Positions 44,777 through 58,100 of a DNA stretch of 64,000 nucleotides are shown piece by piece. Location: assembly GCA_038496675.1 (NCBI GenBank), contig CM076666.1:8870729-8934728 (forward strand), written 5' to 3'. The first letter of the stretch is position 1. The number at the start of each line of letters is the position of its first letter. This stretch comes from Rachycentron canadum (Eukaryota > Chordata > Actinopteri > Carangiformes > Rachycentridae). The notes beneath the pieces were generated by a model that did no database searches, was not told the DNA's origin, and saw nothing but the letters and a program-made list of their open reading frames with translations. Made by a program: the position numbers and the translations under genes.

Positions 44777-47700
44777 AATGTTGATGAGAGAGAAAGATGG
44801 AGAGGCAGAGAGCATGGTTTTGTCAGTGTGTAAGTGCGAACATCCAAATGTGTTAGTCAGTTTGTATGTGTGTGTTTATGTGCGTGCGTTTGTGTTTACG
44901 TGCGTGTGTATACGTAATTGCAGGTAAGTCCGTCAAGGTCAGAGCATTCCTGCCCTGCATTTCATATGAACTGAACAGTCTCAGGGAGCTGCTGGTGTTT
45001 ACACACGGTGAGTATAAGTGCATGAAAAATGAAGCAGGTGTCATTTCTCTGTGGCGCCTTCTATAAATTTGATTAACTTTAAAGACTGTGGCAGGGATCT
45101 TGTCAGTTTGTCAATCTTACACCTTGATTTAACAACCTCATTGATTACGTTTTAATCAAGAAACCAACTGTGGTCAGATCTTATGTTTATTAAACAGCTT
45201 GTCCTCATTAAGTCCACACTGGTATATTTATTTTTATGATCCACTTGTTCGCCTGTCATCTTGTTTTTCTCCATATAGACTATGAAGAAAAATGTGTTCA
45301 TGACAATATGGGAAACACTTTGATTATCAGCCATAAAATTATGACCACCTGCCTCATATTGTTTAAGCTCCATTTTACTGCCAAAACAACCCTGACTGAT
45401 TGAGGCCTGGACTCCACTAGACTTTAGAGTGTGCTGTGGTATTAGGCACCAAGACATTGGTAATAGATCCTTTATGTCCTGAAAGGCACAAGGTGGGACC
45501 TGCACGGATGAACAGATGCTGATTGAGATCTGGGAGATATGAAGGACAAGTGTCAGTGTTGAACTCTGAACTCATTGTTGTGTTCCTCAAATTATTCCTG
45601 AACCATTTTTGCAGTGTGGTAGGACACATTATCCTGCTGAAAGAGGCCACTGCCATTAGAAAATACTGTTTCCATAACATCCACATGAACGGCAGGACCC
45701 AGAGTTTCCCAGCAGAACATAACCTAAAGCATCACACGGCCTCCACCAGCTTGTCTTCTTTCCATAGTGCATCCGGGTGCCATGTCTTCCTCAGGTGAAT
45801 GATGCACACGCACCTGACCATTCACATGATGTAAAAGAAAACATGATCCATCATACCAGACCACCTTCTTCCATTGCTCTATGTTTCAGTTCTGATGCTC
45901 ACGTGCCCAACATAGGAGATTATGGTGGTGGACAGAGGTCAGCATGGACACCCTGACCAGTCTGTGGCTTTGCAGCCCCACATACAACAAACTGTGATGC
46001 ACCTGTCTTACAGAACCAGCATTAACTTTTCAGTAGCTCTTCTGCACGGGGCAGCCTTTGCTCCCCATGTGAATCAGTGAGCCTGTCACTGGTTCACTGG
46101 TGTTCAATCCCTGGACAACTTCTGGTAGTTACTTACGACTGCAGACCTGGAACATCCCACAAGAGCTGCAGTTTTAGAAACGCAATCACGATTTGGTCCT
46201 TGTCAAAGTCGCTCATATCCTTGCGCTTGTCCATTTTTCCTGCTTCTGACACATCAATTTTGAGGTCAAAATATTCACATGCTGCCTGATATGTCCCATT
46301 CACGACAGATACCATTGCAACGAGATAATCAATCTTATTCCCTTCACCTGTCAGTAGTAATAATGTTATTGCTGATCATTGTATGTTTCTGCTACCACTA
46401 CTGTCAAAACTAAATTTTTGTTTCTGTTATTTTTTATGAAAAATTTTAAATATGCTGGGCACTGGTTAAATATTTCATCTAATCAAAAACCTCAGTTGAC
46501 AGTTCAGTCAGTTATCTTTTCTCTCATGATTTATTTTTAACTTGTCAAATTATAAAGAATTTTTAAATCATACAACAGTACAATAAAATGTCAGAGAAGG
46601 CAAATGCAAATATAATCCTGAGCTGAACTGAGCAGATATATTCACATTTAATCAACTTAAATGCATCATTTTACTTCACAAAGCTGTGGAGAGGAAAGAC
46701 AATACAGACAATAATTTACCCACATGATAAATGTTCAAGTCAATAAATGCATTTAGTTTTTATATGCAGTATTTGCAGAGACTCCAGGAAATAATAATAA
46801 TAGTAATAATAATCTTTATTTATAAAGCACCAGTCTAAATCTGTGTTAAAGAGTGCTTGACACGACAACCTCAAAACAAGCAGATCATAAAAACTATTTA
46901 TGCTAGAGTAATAGACAAATAAAACCAATAACTGTGTCACTAAGAGTATGGCAGTCAAAAATCAAGTGCAATTAAGAAACATTCTCTGTTAAAAGTATGT
47001 TTTAAGAAGAGATTTAACAGAGGTCATTGATTCTGCTGGCCTCACTTCCTCAGGAAGCTTGTCTTGTAGCTTTGGGGCTCTAATGGAAAACACTCTGTCG
47101 CAACTGGTTTTCAGCCAGATCTCTAAGACAAGCCAACATTTAGATCTTAAATTTTTTTCTGAAACATACTGGGAGCCAGTGAAAGGAGGATAAAACATGT
47201 CTGACGTGGTCTTAGATCTTGTTGAAAGTTTGGCACGCTATCTCTATATATTCAGCAATCGATTGTCAGTTGGAGCAGGTGAAGAAATTCTAGCCAAATG
47301 ATCCTCTAAAGATAAAATAGATAATGTATTTTGTAAATATAGGATAAGAAAATAGCACTATATTCTTGGCTTTATGTGTTCTAACACGGCAGCATTTACT
47401 GTACTATGATGATTTGCTTTGCTTGTGTTAAGCCGCAGAACATTTTGTGTTTCCAGCGTTTGACATCACATAGGTGTAGTGGACTCAGCATGCCAAGATC
47501 AGTCCCTGGTACATCTGGATGTCATCCACATAACAGTGAAATAAAATGCCATGTCTATGGATGATAAAAATTTAAAAATTGCATTGGTCCCAAAACGAAC
47601 CCCTGAGGAACACCATATTTGGCAGGAGCAACAGAGGTCATGTACTTATTAAACCACCTGTCTAACCAGATATTCCTGCCCAGTATCTCAGCCTGTCAAA

Positions 47701-50700
47701 GTGCCAAGGTCCAGACAAACAAGGGTTAAGCACATCCCATCATCAGAGGCCACTGAATGGTCATCAATCACTCTTAAGGATGGTAATCGAGAACCGGATA
47801 CAGTTGAGAACCTGGTCCAAACTGTCTGAACTATCTGAATCACATGTCCGCTAATGTTAGCGAATAACAGTAAGGTCATGTTATGAAGCTAGCTTCCACT
47901 GCAATGCTAGGCCCATTGTATCTCTCTCTAATCTGTCTGTCTCACTAACCAAGCTGGGCAGGGCGTCTCTTGGTCTGTCTTTTACTTCCAGGGCTGTTTA
48001 GTGACTTTGTGACTGACAAAGACAAAGAAGATGTCTTGCAAGAACACGCAAGCATATGTGCAAGCAACAAATGAAACTTGTGCTTTCCAGCAGCAGCCTT
48101 TGTAGGGATGAGCGCAGGCTAGCCATTTCATGACAAGATAATAATTATCTAGTTTCTAGGTCAAGGTTTTGTTACAACTCTGGACTAATGCAAGATGAAT
48201 TGACATTGACATTGATGGATTGACTCATTGCTTAGATGCCCTGTGTGGTAAGTCCCCCATTCGACTCCTGTCAGACTGGGCTCTTTGCTGCAGCATTTGC
48301 ATTTCTAGGGCTGGTCCTGTTGCACTCCAGCCAGAAAAACTGGTACACAGGAAGTAATTTGAAGTAATCCAGGTCACAATCATTAGATATAGTACTGATA
48401 GCAGACAGGGCCCAGTAGTTTCAATGACTCTTATTTGTATTAAATCAACTGGAGTAGAAGACACTTTCATAAGAGATACTAGTTTCACAATTGTACTTTT
48501 GGACAGCAGCAAAAGCAAAGCTGAGACAAGGAAATTGGAGAACAGTGATTTCTGCAGGGTGATGGACATTAGAGTATGTGGTAACAGAAGTAACAAAAGC
48601 TCTGATGGACTACACTTTATTAATGACGTAAGAAAAAAAATCACAATCAGCATCATTTTCAGCTGTGCACAAGTAGGGGTTGGATTTACCCATCTATCAG
48701 CAGTTTAAAAAAAAAAAATCCAGGGTTGATGCAAATCTGCAGAGATAAGTATCAAGTATTTTTTTTTTTTTACTTTCATAACCTCATAATGTACCTGGTG
48801 CCCTCATTTCTTCCAACTCCTCTCTACATTCCTACACTCTGACTTATAGTGACAGATACCATGATTTATCCAAGGCTGCTTTCTTTGTCTTTACATTCTT
48901 TGGCTTTGACCTGATATTATTCAATATGGACATGCAAACAGAGTTAAAACAGTCAATTCATTGGTATCATAGTGTTCAAATACAAGTGGGTTATGCAAGA
49001 CAGTGCTATCTGTTCAACAAGTAAAAACTACACATTTATGGTCAAATACACCAATGTTGGCACCCAGGTTAAAAACAAGGTCCAAGCTGTGCAAGGTATG
49101 GTCACGGTTATGTGTCCATAAATGTACTTTTTAAGGTTAATGGATGCAGTGATGTTAAAAAAAAAAAAAAAAAAAAAAAAAGCCTAGTTGTGTTAATCCA
49201 GAGTAACCCTATTAGTCTGAACGGGGAGATTAACTGTAATTGAACTACTAACTAGAACTAGTGATGGTGCTAGTCAGCTGATGAGCCATAGAAAAAGAAC
49301 ATTTCTATTGGGAATGAGTGACAGTCAATCATGTGGATGAGACAGCGCTGTGTACTGAAAGTTAGCAGGAGTCATTGAAATACCTGATTTCTCCTCCTCG
49401 ACACTGTCTCCATTAAAAAGAGACAGAATTAAACTATAAATCATCAATAAAACCCACATCCCTGCACTTCAATTCTTGACATAGCCAACTGCTGCCAAGT
49501 ATAAGAAGAAAGACTTTGCTAAAACAGCCAGTATTGTGGGAATAGGACTGGAGATAAAAAGGCACTTTTCACAGTGCTTTCAGAAATTAAAAAAAGAAAA
49601 TCAGATTTGGTCAACTCAGGCTGTTGAAGAACTGTGTCAATTGTTCCCAAAGGACTATTACTTTTCTAATAGTGGACAGGAGTAATGACAGTAAACCCTG
49701 GAGCTTTTTTAAGAGTGTCAAAGGCTGTGGCTCTGGGGAAAGATTGTTACTGCATTAAAGAAACACACATTCCTAGTTATGGAATTACTGAAAATTAGTG
49801 TTGAGAGGAAGATATAGGCTGGAGCCAATCTGGACAAATTAGAGCATGTCCAGCACCTTACTTTGGTTTTGTACAAAATAAGCAATCAAGATATAATGTG
49901 TCTTTAGACTTAGAGTTTCTAGAAGACTGAGTGTCCTGTGAGCCAGGCTCTTTGCTTTCAAACTTTATTCTAAGAGAGAAGCTAACAAGCTCCTGGCTCT
50001 AGCTTCATATTTAGCGCACAGACACAAGAGTGCTATCGATCCTCTCATTTAACTCTCAGCAGGAAACTGAATTACCAACTTTCACAAAAGGTCAAACTAT
50101 TCTAAACGAGTGCCTTTTTTTTTTGGCTACTATAAATGTAAATTGAACTTTTATTAATGGAACTGCTGTCATCTCATAGGGAACAAAGCAAGATCATAAA
50201 GTGTGTGGATGATAGTAACAGCTGTGGTCAAGTTTTTGTGGACAGCAACATAGTCACTGTCATATCATTGCATGGTTTACTCTGCTCAGCACTAAAGGAA
50301 TGAACTTGTAGCTGATCAAAGTCAATGTTTATTTTCTGGAAATTTCAAGACTGTGACTGATGAGCAGTTAGAGGGTGATAAGTACAAGAGCCAGCAGAGT
50401 TTGGAGGAAAAAAGTGCAGATGTAAGTGTTTTTGGCGGCAGCTTAAAGCAAGAGTCATCAACGGTTCAGCGGCTGAGGGGCTGTTTAGCGGCAACGGAGC
50501 TCCTGAGTGTGCATCATTGACTCACAAATAAATATCTGAGAACAGAGTGTACTGTCAGACGTTTCCACATCAATCAAATATAATACCTACATAAAGAACT
50601 GCTTACATCAAAGAACACCCTGACACTACTGAGCAGGCAGCGCCGGACAGACTGCGAATCGCTCAATGATGCTTAACTGACACACGGAGGATGGAGGAAG

Positions 50701-52055
50701 CCAAAATAGCATGAGCAAAAAAGAGAGTGAAGAGAAAGGGGCATTGTTACAGGCTGATAGGAATTAGCAATGTAGGCGGTAAAGAGGGTAAGCGCAAGAA
50801 GGGTTTTGAAATATACAATGTCATTGTGTTCTTGGTGATTCCACACTTATTCAAACCTTCATTAAAATTCTGTGTGTTAAATTTAAACCTGACTACGAAT
50901 GTCAAAAACAGACTGAAATCATTCTGTAATCATACTGCACTATATTGGATAGAAATAGGAGGAGCAAGTCATTGTGTTTTATTTTGATACTTTTAATAAA
51001 GCAAATTCTGGACATGATTTTACTGTTCGAGTAGAAAATCAAAGCTGAATAGAGAGAAGTGCAATTCAGTAACACAGTAGTAACATCATCATCAAGTCTT
51101 AAATATATTGATCCACATAAAAAGTATTTTTAAAGGATGCTGACTAGTTCCAAAAAAATTCAATTCATTCAATTGTAAATTTGCTTCTTTTGAAGCAGGA
51201 TTTGCTTGTTCGTGAGAAATTGGATGTGTTAAGGTTTTGGTCTCTCTTATTTTCCCCTGTCTAAAAACCACCATGTTGTGAGAACAGAAAAGCTGTTAAA
51301 TGGACACAAACACAGCATGGAGACAGCTCAAATCTGTTTGCCTTTAAATCAATAAGAGGAGGGCAACGTTTGGCACTGCGCTTTATATATAATGCGTTAT
51401 TTAGGCAAATTAATGTCTGTCTACAGAAACAGACAAAACCCGAAGAAAATTCCTGATGTTGAAGCAACAGTTCACAGAGGGGCCGGAGGAATCTTAAGTA
51501 AAGCTTTGCATGCATGCATAAAATAACACAGTAAATTTGTAAATTAGGCTGCAATTCTACTGCACTTGAACAAAGCAAATAGAATTTCCCAAGAGTTCCC
51601 AAGAGAAAGGAAAATGACTTCATTATTGCAAGTTAATGTGATACACCAACTAGTCATCATGTTCGTCAGGAGGTGTGGGGAGTTGGGGTGTTTTTCACAC
51701 TTGTAGATCAGCTGTGTGCTTAAGTTTAGCCTCTCATCTGACAGCTTCTAAAGCTTCCCTTTGTGAAAATCTCTATGAAATCCAAGCCTCGCAAGGTCTA
51801 TAACCAGTCGGACTTAAATAAATTTGTATTGAGAGAAACTAGTTTTACTATTACAGACTCGATTATGCAATATTGTCTCCCAGTAATCCTGGTTGGTGAA
51901 AACAATTCAATTACAGTACACTGATTTTTTTCATATTGGGATAATGTTTCAACCTACAAAAAGTATAAATATAAGGCCATATGTTTGGATGTGTATATCA
52001 AGAAACTTTTGAATAATGTAAAAGTATGTGAGCCCCACTCATTGCCTGTCTGCCT

Positions 52056-52093
<38 letters not shown>

Positions 52094-55053
52094 ACATATA
52101 TATGTATATATATACATTATATACACACACACACATATATATATACTCTCTTTGTGGCATCAACAATACTTGGACCTTGGAGCTGAATAAAGTCACAGTA
52201 AACAATAGTAAGCAAAAGGCGCAAGATTGTTGTTGATTTTTTAGAGTGAGTAAGTGATGATTTTCCACCTGAGACACCAGTGTATTACAGTAAATATGTA
52301 CAATAAAAATGTGCGCAAGCAATTTTACAAAGAAACAAACAAGGAACCCTGCATTTTCTGCATAAAAAAAGATTACCTGGATAAATATCACACCCAAACA
52401 CTCCTGAGGCAGCAGGTCTTTGTTAATTATTATCTATGTTTCTATATTATCAGTGTTTTCTATGTAGCTATGTTGATAAACTAGACCATATGGAAACTTC
52501 TCAAAATGTGAGATTAATTCAACAAATTTTACACAAGTGTTTATAATAAAAAAGGTCCAACAAATTCACCATCTGTTGGCAGGAGTTCTAGGCTGAGAAA
52601 TGCTACAAAAGACACAAGGTTCATAAATCTCAGTTTCCACTAAATCTTGGCCGCTTTGCACTGTTATACAAATGTGAGAGCTGTGAGAAGAAAGGTGGCT
52701 TGACTAGGCTGAAAAGACAGCCTGCCTTATTTCACAAAGCTGAGTGGGGCCAAGCTGAAGGCAGCACAAGGCGTAATGATTGGCAGTAGTGGGTTGGCAA
52801 TAGTAGGATAGGGAGAGGGAGAGAGGAAGAGAAAGGGAGTGATGAGAAAAAGCAAAATGTTCCAGTCATAAAACAGCAGGTCCTCACAGCAGTGTGTGCA
52901 CTGGTGCCCCGAAGCAGATGTTGACTCTGTACAACAGTTTCTGTGCAGTGTGATGCTGGATTGCTGCCATCTTGTTCTCCAGGTCAGCTGACATTGTGTA
53001 CGAGCTTCCATGCAATCACATCCTGATCCCCCAAATTTTTTCTGTATCTCTGACTGAAAGCCTCCAGTGGATTGATGTGGGGGTTATTTCAACAAGGCAA
53101 TGCCACAGGGACAAAGTCCCCAGGTAATTTGTTATCACTAAGCCATAACCACCCTGACCCAGGTGGCAAGTGATTCATCCCTCTGAACTCCTGTCTCAGT
53201 CTGAGTTGTTACTTCGGCAGCTGCAAACCACTGTGGAGCAGAAAACTCTCGCTAATCCCTTTGCTGAAGAAGCTTACTCTTCCCCATTAATCCTGGCTGG
53301 ATGAAGCAGCCCAGTAGTCTCTGGATATTAAGTTCATATTGGACGACTTTGCACCTACTGATTTATGTTCAATGATAACATTCAGTGCTAATGGAGGAAG
53401 TAATGTGACATTTATGTAGCCAAGTCCAAAGTTAGGATGTGGAGGCCAGGTTGACTTTAATATTTATTATTATATATATATTTTTTTAAATACTGTAACC
53501 ACAATATTTCCCAAACTATAAGCTAGTGATCTAGTTTTCTGACCTTAATTCTACTTCTCCTTTCCATGCATTAATATCAAATGTTGGAAACTAATTCTTT
53601 GGCAATGCATTCAACAGTTGTTGAGACATTTCACTCAAAACCACATCACGGTGGTCTCTAGAAAAATTCAGGGCATCGCCGAAAGCAGCAGTTTCACAAA
53701 TGTGGACCACGAATATCTGCACAATGTTTCATAGCACTCCATCTGACAGTGAGATATTTGAGCCTAGATGTGGACCGACCAAATGACCAGCCGTCGCTAA
53801 AGCCCTGTTAGCAGCAATCAGTACATGTAAACCATTTAACTCGTTTCATGATGTGATGAAAGTTATTTAACAACAGACTGCAGCACATTTCTAACAAAGT
53901 GTTTGTAGTTGAATTGTGCTTTGGAGTCTCAGACTGAGCTCTACTTTATTTTCTGCTCTGCTTTTACATTAACTACTGCATCCCCCTCACTCTCCCTGCT
54001 CTGGCAGCGTTCTCATCAGCGGAGAGTTCCTGCTTATCGACCTGTTTTTCTTCAATTCTCCTGTGCCCTGATGTCCTGCTTTCCCTTGGCATCTTGCTTC
54101 ATTTTGCCTTCCTTCTGTCCCAGCTTAGATCTATTAGCCTCCTCAGTTCATTATTCTTGTCGCTTTTACCCATCTGGCCCGTGTGTCCCACTCTCAAGAC
54201 TCTACATAAATTCTGCTACATAGAAGTGCAAATAGCAAATTATTAATGTATGTTTGGTTCCAATTACTCAAAAGTAACAGGCCCACCTTAATGACATACG
54301 AGTCTGGAAGTCAGGGGTGAGAATCACAGAGAAACTCACGATGCTATCACTACGTTGGCAACAAAAAAACAAAAACCATGAACCAGTGATTCTGTAATAT
54401 TCAATACATTGCAAAACACTCATCTACGACACATTATGGTATGGGATCTGTGTAGAGGATGAAAAATAACCTTCAAAACACAGAAATCATGTATTTATTC
54501 ACCGCAGTGTGGTGTCAGTTCTCCTGAATAAAACAACGCACAACACACACACACTGACTGCAGCTAGTCCATGTCCATGTGTGCCCTCACTCCAATGTAT
54601 AATAGCCATAAACTGGCAAAAAGACAAAACTGGCAGAAAGCAGAACAATTTCGTAGTAAAATTGTCTATAGTGCTTAAAATAAATGCATGCAACACATTT
54701 AAAAATAATAAAATAATTAACACATATAAAAGCATTCTATTCTATTCAGTGCTGAACAAGCTTAGTCAACTTGTTTTATGTGAAACCGGTTACGTTTCTA
54801 TCACATATCCCTGCCTCAGTCACCCTCCAGGTGTAATTTGCATGACAGGAAAATGCCCAGTGTTTAGGTGGTTGTGTGTGTGTGTATTTATGTTCAGTGT
54901 CATTAGCAGCAGACTGCTGACCAGCCTGTTCCTTGCCATGAAGCCTACACGCGTTTGTGCCCAGGTGTTTGTCTGTGTGAGAGAGTCAAAGACCTGCTCT
55001 CTCGGTCAGATGAAATAGAGCCTGGCTGATGACAGAGTGCTGAGTAGTTAAAG

Positions 55054-55107
<54 letters not shown>

Positions 55108-58100
55108 TGTGTTTGTGTGCAGAAGAGCATCTCTGGTCTTCCTGCTCTAACAATGTATGTGTGTTGTGTGTGTGTGTGGGGGGGCATTGATGTCACATTG
55201 ATTTTATTTGTGCCATGAGCGATGTAAAAGCTATTGGCTGACCAGACTTTAGACTTGAAAGATAATTGTACCACTCTGACTTAGTTTGTCCTGCTGTCCA
55301 CGCTGTCTGTCATTGCCCCACTGTGAGTTTCTTCTTGTTCATAGCAAGTTTACTGCCATTGATCTGATCAGTAGTGAAGTAGTGACATGGCTAAGTCAAA
55401 TTAGCTGCTGATATTTGGCTGCAGTGCATTGAAAGACAGAGTAAGTAATATAATATATTCCTGTATTGATATTCCCCCCCCCCCGACTCCTATTGGAAAT
55501 GGGAAAAGGTCATTTGATCTTACAAAACTAAACAACCCCCAACCACCACCCCTTAGCCACACAGGCAGCTTGACATGTTGCTCTAGTTTTTTACTCCAAC
55601 TGAAACACGCCTACAAACCGAACTCACTTTCTTGACATGCAGTACTCTCAGCATCACATGTTTTCGAGCACAGCAAAGATTTTCACAGTCTACCTGTCTG
55701 TTGTGGCGCGTTGCTGCTGTCAGGCACACACTGCAGCTCGTGGCAAAGCAACACCCAGCTAAACTGAGATGCGGCACTGACCTGTCAGCTGTAAACACCC
55801 TGTTCCTCATCTAAATTAAAGCTATTTAACCACTTACACTTGTGAGAAAAAGAGAATAATAGAGCTAAATCAGAAAGATGACAGTAAAGATTGGTTACCA
55901 AAATGCAATACAGCTATTAGTAGTCCTAAAGTAGTAATGTTTAGTTTTTCATTTTCATACAAAGTTATAAACTTTGAAGTTCAGCCAAAACTGTTTCACT
56001 GACTGAGCAATAAGCACAGAATGTACACTGAAAGAGCTATACCTGGTGATGGAGCAAGGTATGAATGAGCAACTAAGCAACTGTGCACAGGCAGTTGTGG
56101 CTACAATGTGTGTTATAATGCTGAAATTCAGCTAATTAGCACTAAACAAAAAATCGAGCTAAGACAGACCCAAACAGCAGTTCAAGTGAAAATGTCAATG
56201 TGTGCAGTAAGATACTTACTAGCAATGACTGTACAGCACAATAGACCATTTCAATTGGTAAATCAATAATTGGTCAATTATGCCATTAAATAAGTTAGTT
56301 CATGAGTGACTCATCTCATTGGCAACAATACAGCTGGATGAACTCTGGGAGAGGTCAGTGGGGTGATTTTATCAAAAGCTGCAGGTTGTCACAACTTGTG
56401 TCTGATGGATGACTGACTGAGAAGCACTGGCCCTCTAAACCCACCTCTCACCAGCTGGGAGAAACACACAGAGAGAACTAAAAGCTACAATTTAGAAGGG
56501 GACGACACTAATGTATAGATTGTTGTCTTCTGAAACTTGGATATAGACAAAATGTACAAACTAGACAACACACCAGCTTTAGATCATCTCCTCTTTGAAT
56601 CACCCCTGATAGTGTGTGTGGATCAGCACAGGCCAAACATATGTTTCACTGCCTCCTCCTCTGCTGTCTTGCACTAAGCTGTATCCCTGACAGATGGTCT
56701 GGCTGCACTTAACATGACCATATTATTCTATCATGTACTGTATAAACTGCAGAATGATTCTGTGATGAAGCGTTTGCTCTTCAGGATTCATAAAAATGCT
56801 CTGTGAGAAGGACTGTTACCAGCATTTTAAAACCTATAAATTATCTTACATTTCATACTCTTGAGTGTGTTGCTTTGTATATTGCCAGAGAACAGGAAAG
56901 CACTCGCCGTCTCTCTGCATGCCACTGTCTCTCTAACCAGCATGCCACTTTAACAAAATGCTCTCCCTCTGAGGCGCCATTGATCCAGAAACCTAAAGAC
57001 CTCCGCCGTGAGGAGGAGTCCCCGAACATAATCTATCAAAAGACGCACAGATGGAGCAAGAAAATTATAAAAAATACAATGGTTTATAACTTCTTGTTCC
57101 CTGTTGTGCACCAATGTGATGTACTGTGCTGAACTGTATAGAACTGTGTTATGCTTATATGACCTAATTTCAATAGAGACAGGATGAACTATACTGAAAC
57201 ACAAGCACTCAAACATTATAGTGTGTAGTTTGTCATATTTATAACATTTTGCACCTTGAAGTAAGAGGTATCGACACATTTTCCTACACTTCAGGAGCCA
57301 TAGATATATAGAAATAATATTTTATATATAAACTATATGAATAATATGACTATATGAGTAATGCGTATAATTGTATTACAGTATTGAATGATAATCATTG
57401 TTAGGTTCATGTGCACTTTAATGTTGTAACTGGGAATTGTTACAACAATTATATATGTTATTATAACTACATACACTATATAATGCTGGGAACAATCTAT
57501 AATTGTACATCATCATTCATTTGTTTATTTGACTTTGTTTTTTGTTCTATGAGCTAATTTTCCATCATTACTTCAAAAGTGCATTACTTTAATCAATGTA
57601 CTTAGTTATTTTCCACCATTATTTATGGCTAATATGTACACAACACATATGAGTAATGTGACTGATGACAAGCTTATGATGTGGTTGCCAAGCAACAGCA
57701 AGATGCCTCTCACAGCCTAAAACACACCAATGTGATGTGGATAAGAACTAATTCTGAGGCCATTGACTCCATGGTCTCATCCATGTGAAGCACCCTTCAG
57801 CATTTAGCATTAGTATAGATGTAAATGGTGAATGATGCTGGTTCAGTGTGGTTCAGTGCACTTAACAATGTCAAATATAATTCTGTCTCTTGCTCACTTT
57901 ATTCTTTGGGCGTTGAATGAGGAGCAGAAAGCACGCTGGCACTTAATTGTTCCCTACCTCCATGAGAGATGCCTCTTATTCCATTTGTTCTGAGGGTTCA
58001 AGCCTCGTTTTCTGCGGCCCATCGTCACCTCCGCCTCCGACACATCTGGCAGAGAACATCTGGGTGTTTTCATTAGACCCAATGTGTCTGGGTCTAAAGA

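Larger units (their letters stand above)
40871..57957 (-). other. mmp17 intron 3 (17 kb)
   Basis: The largest intron in the window. It holds most of the transposon remains: retroelement debris near 41,510-42,240, a Tc1-like relic (45,318-46,385), a long interspersed repeat (46,785 to about 49,150), a dispersed-repeat fragment (53,585-53,815) and three microsatellites. The stretches 42,241-44,700, 49,200-52,050 and 55,110-57,950 show nothing I recognise. No nested gene found on either strand. Confidence 0.75.

Noticed and set aside
52061..52146. Alternating TG/TA/CA run considered as a CRISPR-like or structured array
   Set aside because: A compound microsatellite with no unit-spacer structure. 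No CRISPR is expected in an animal genome.
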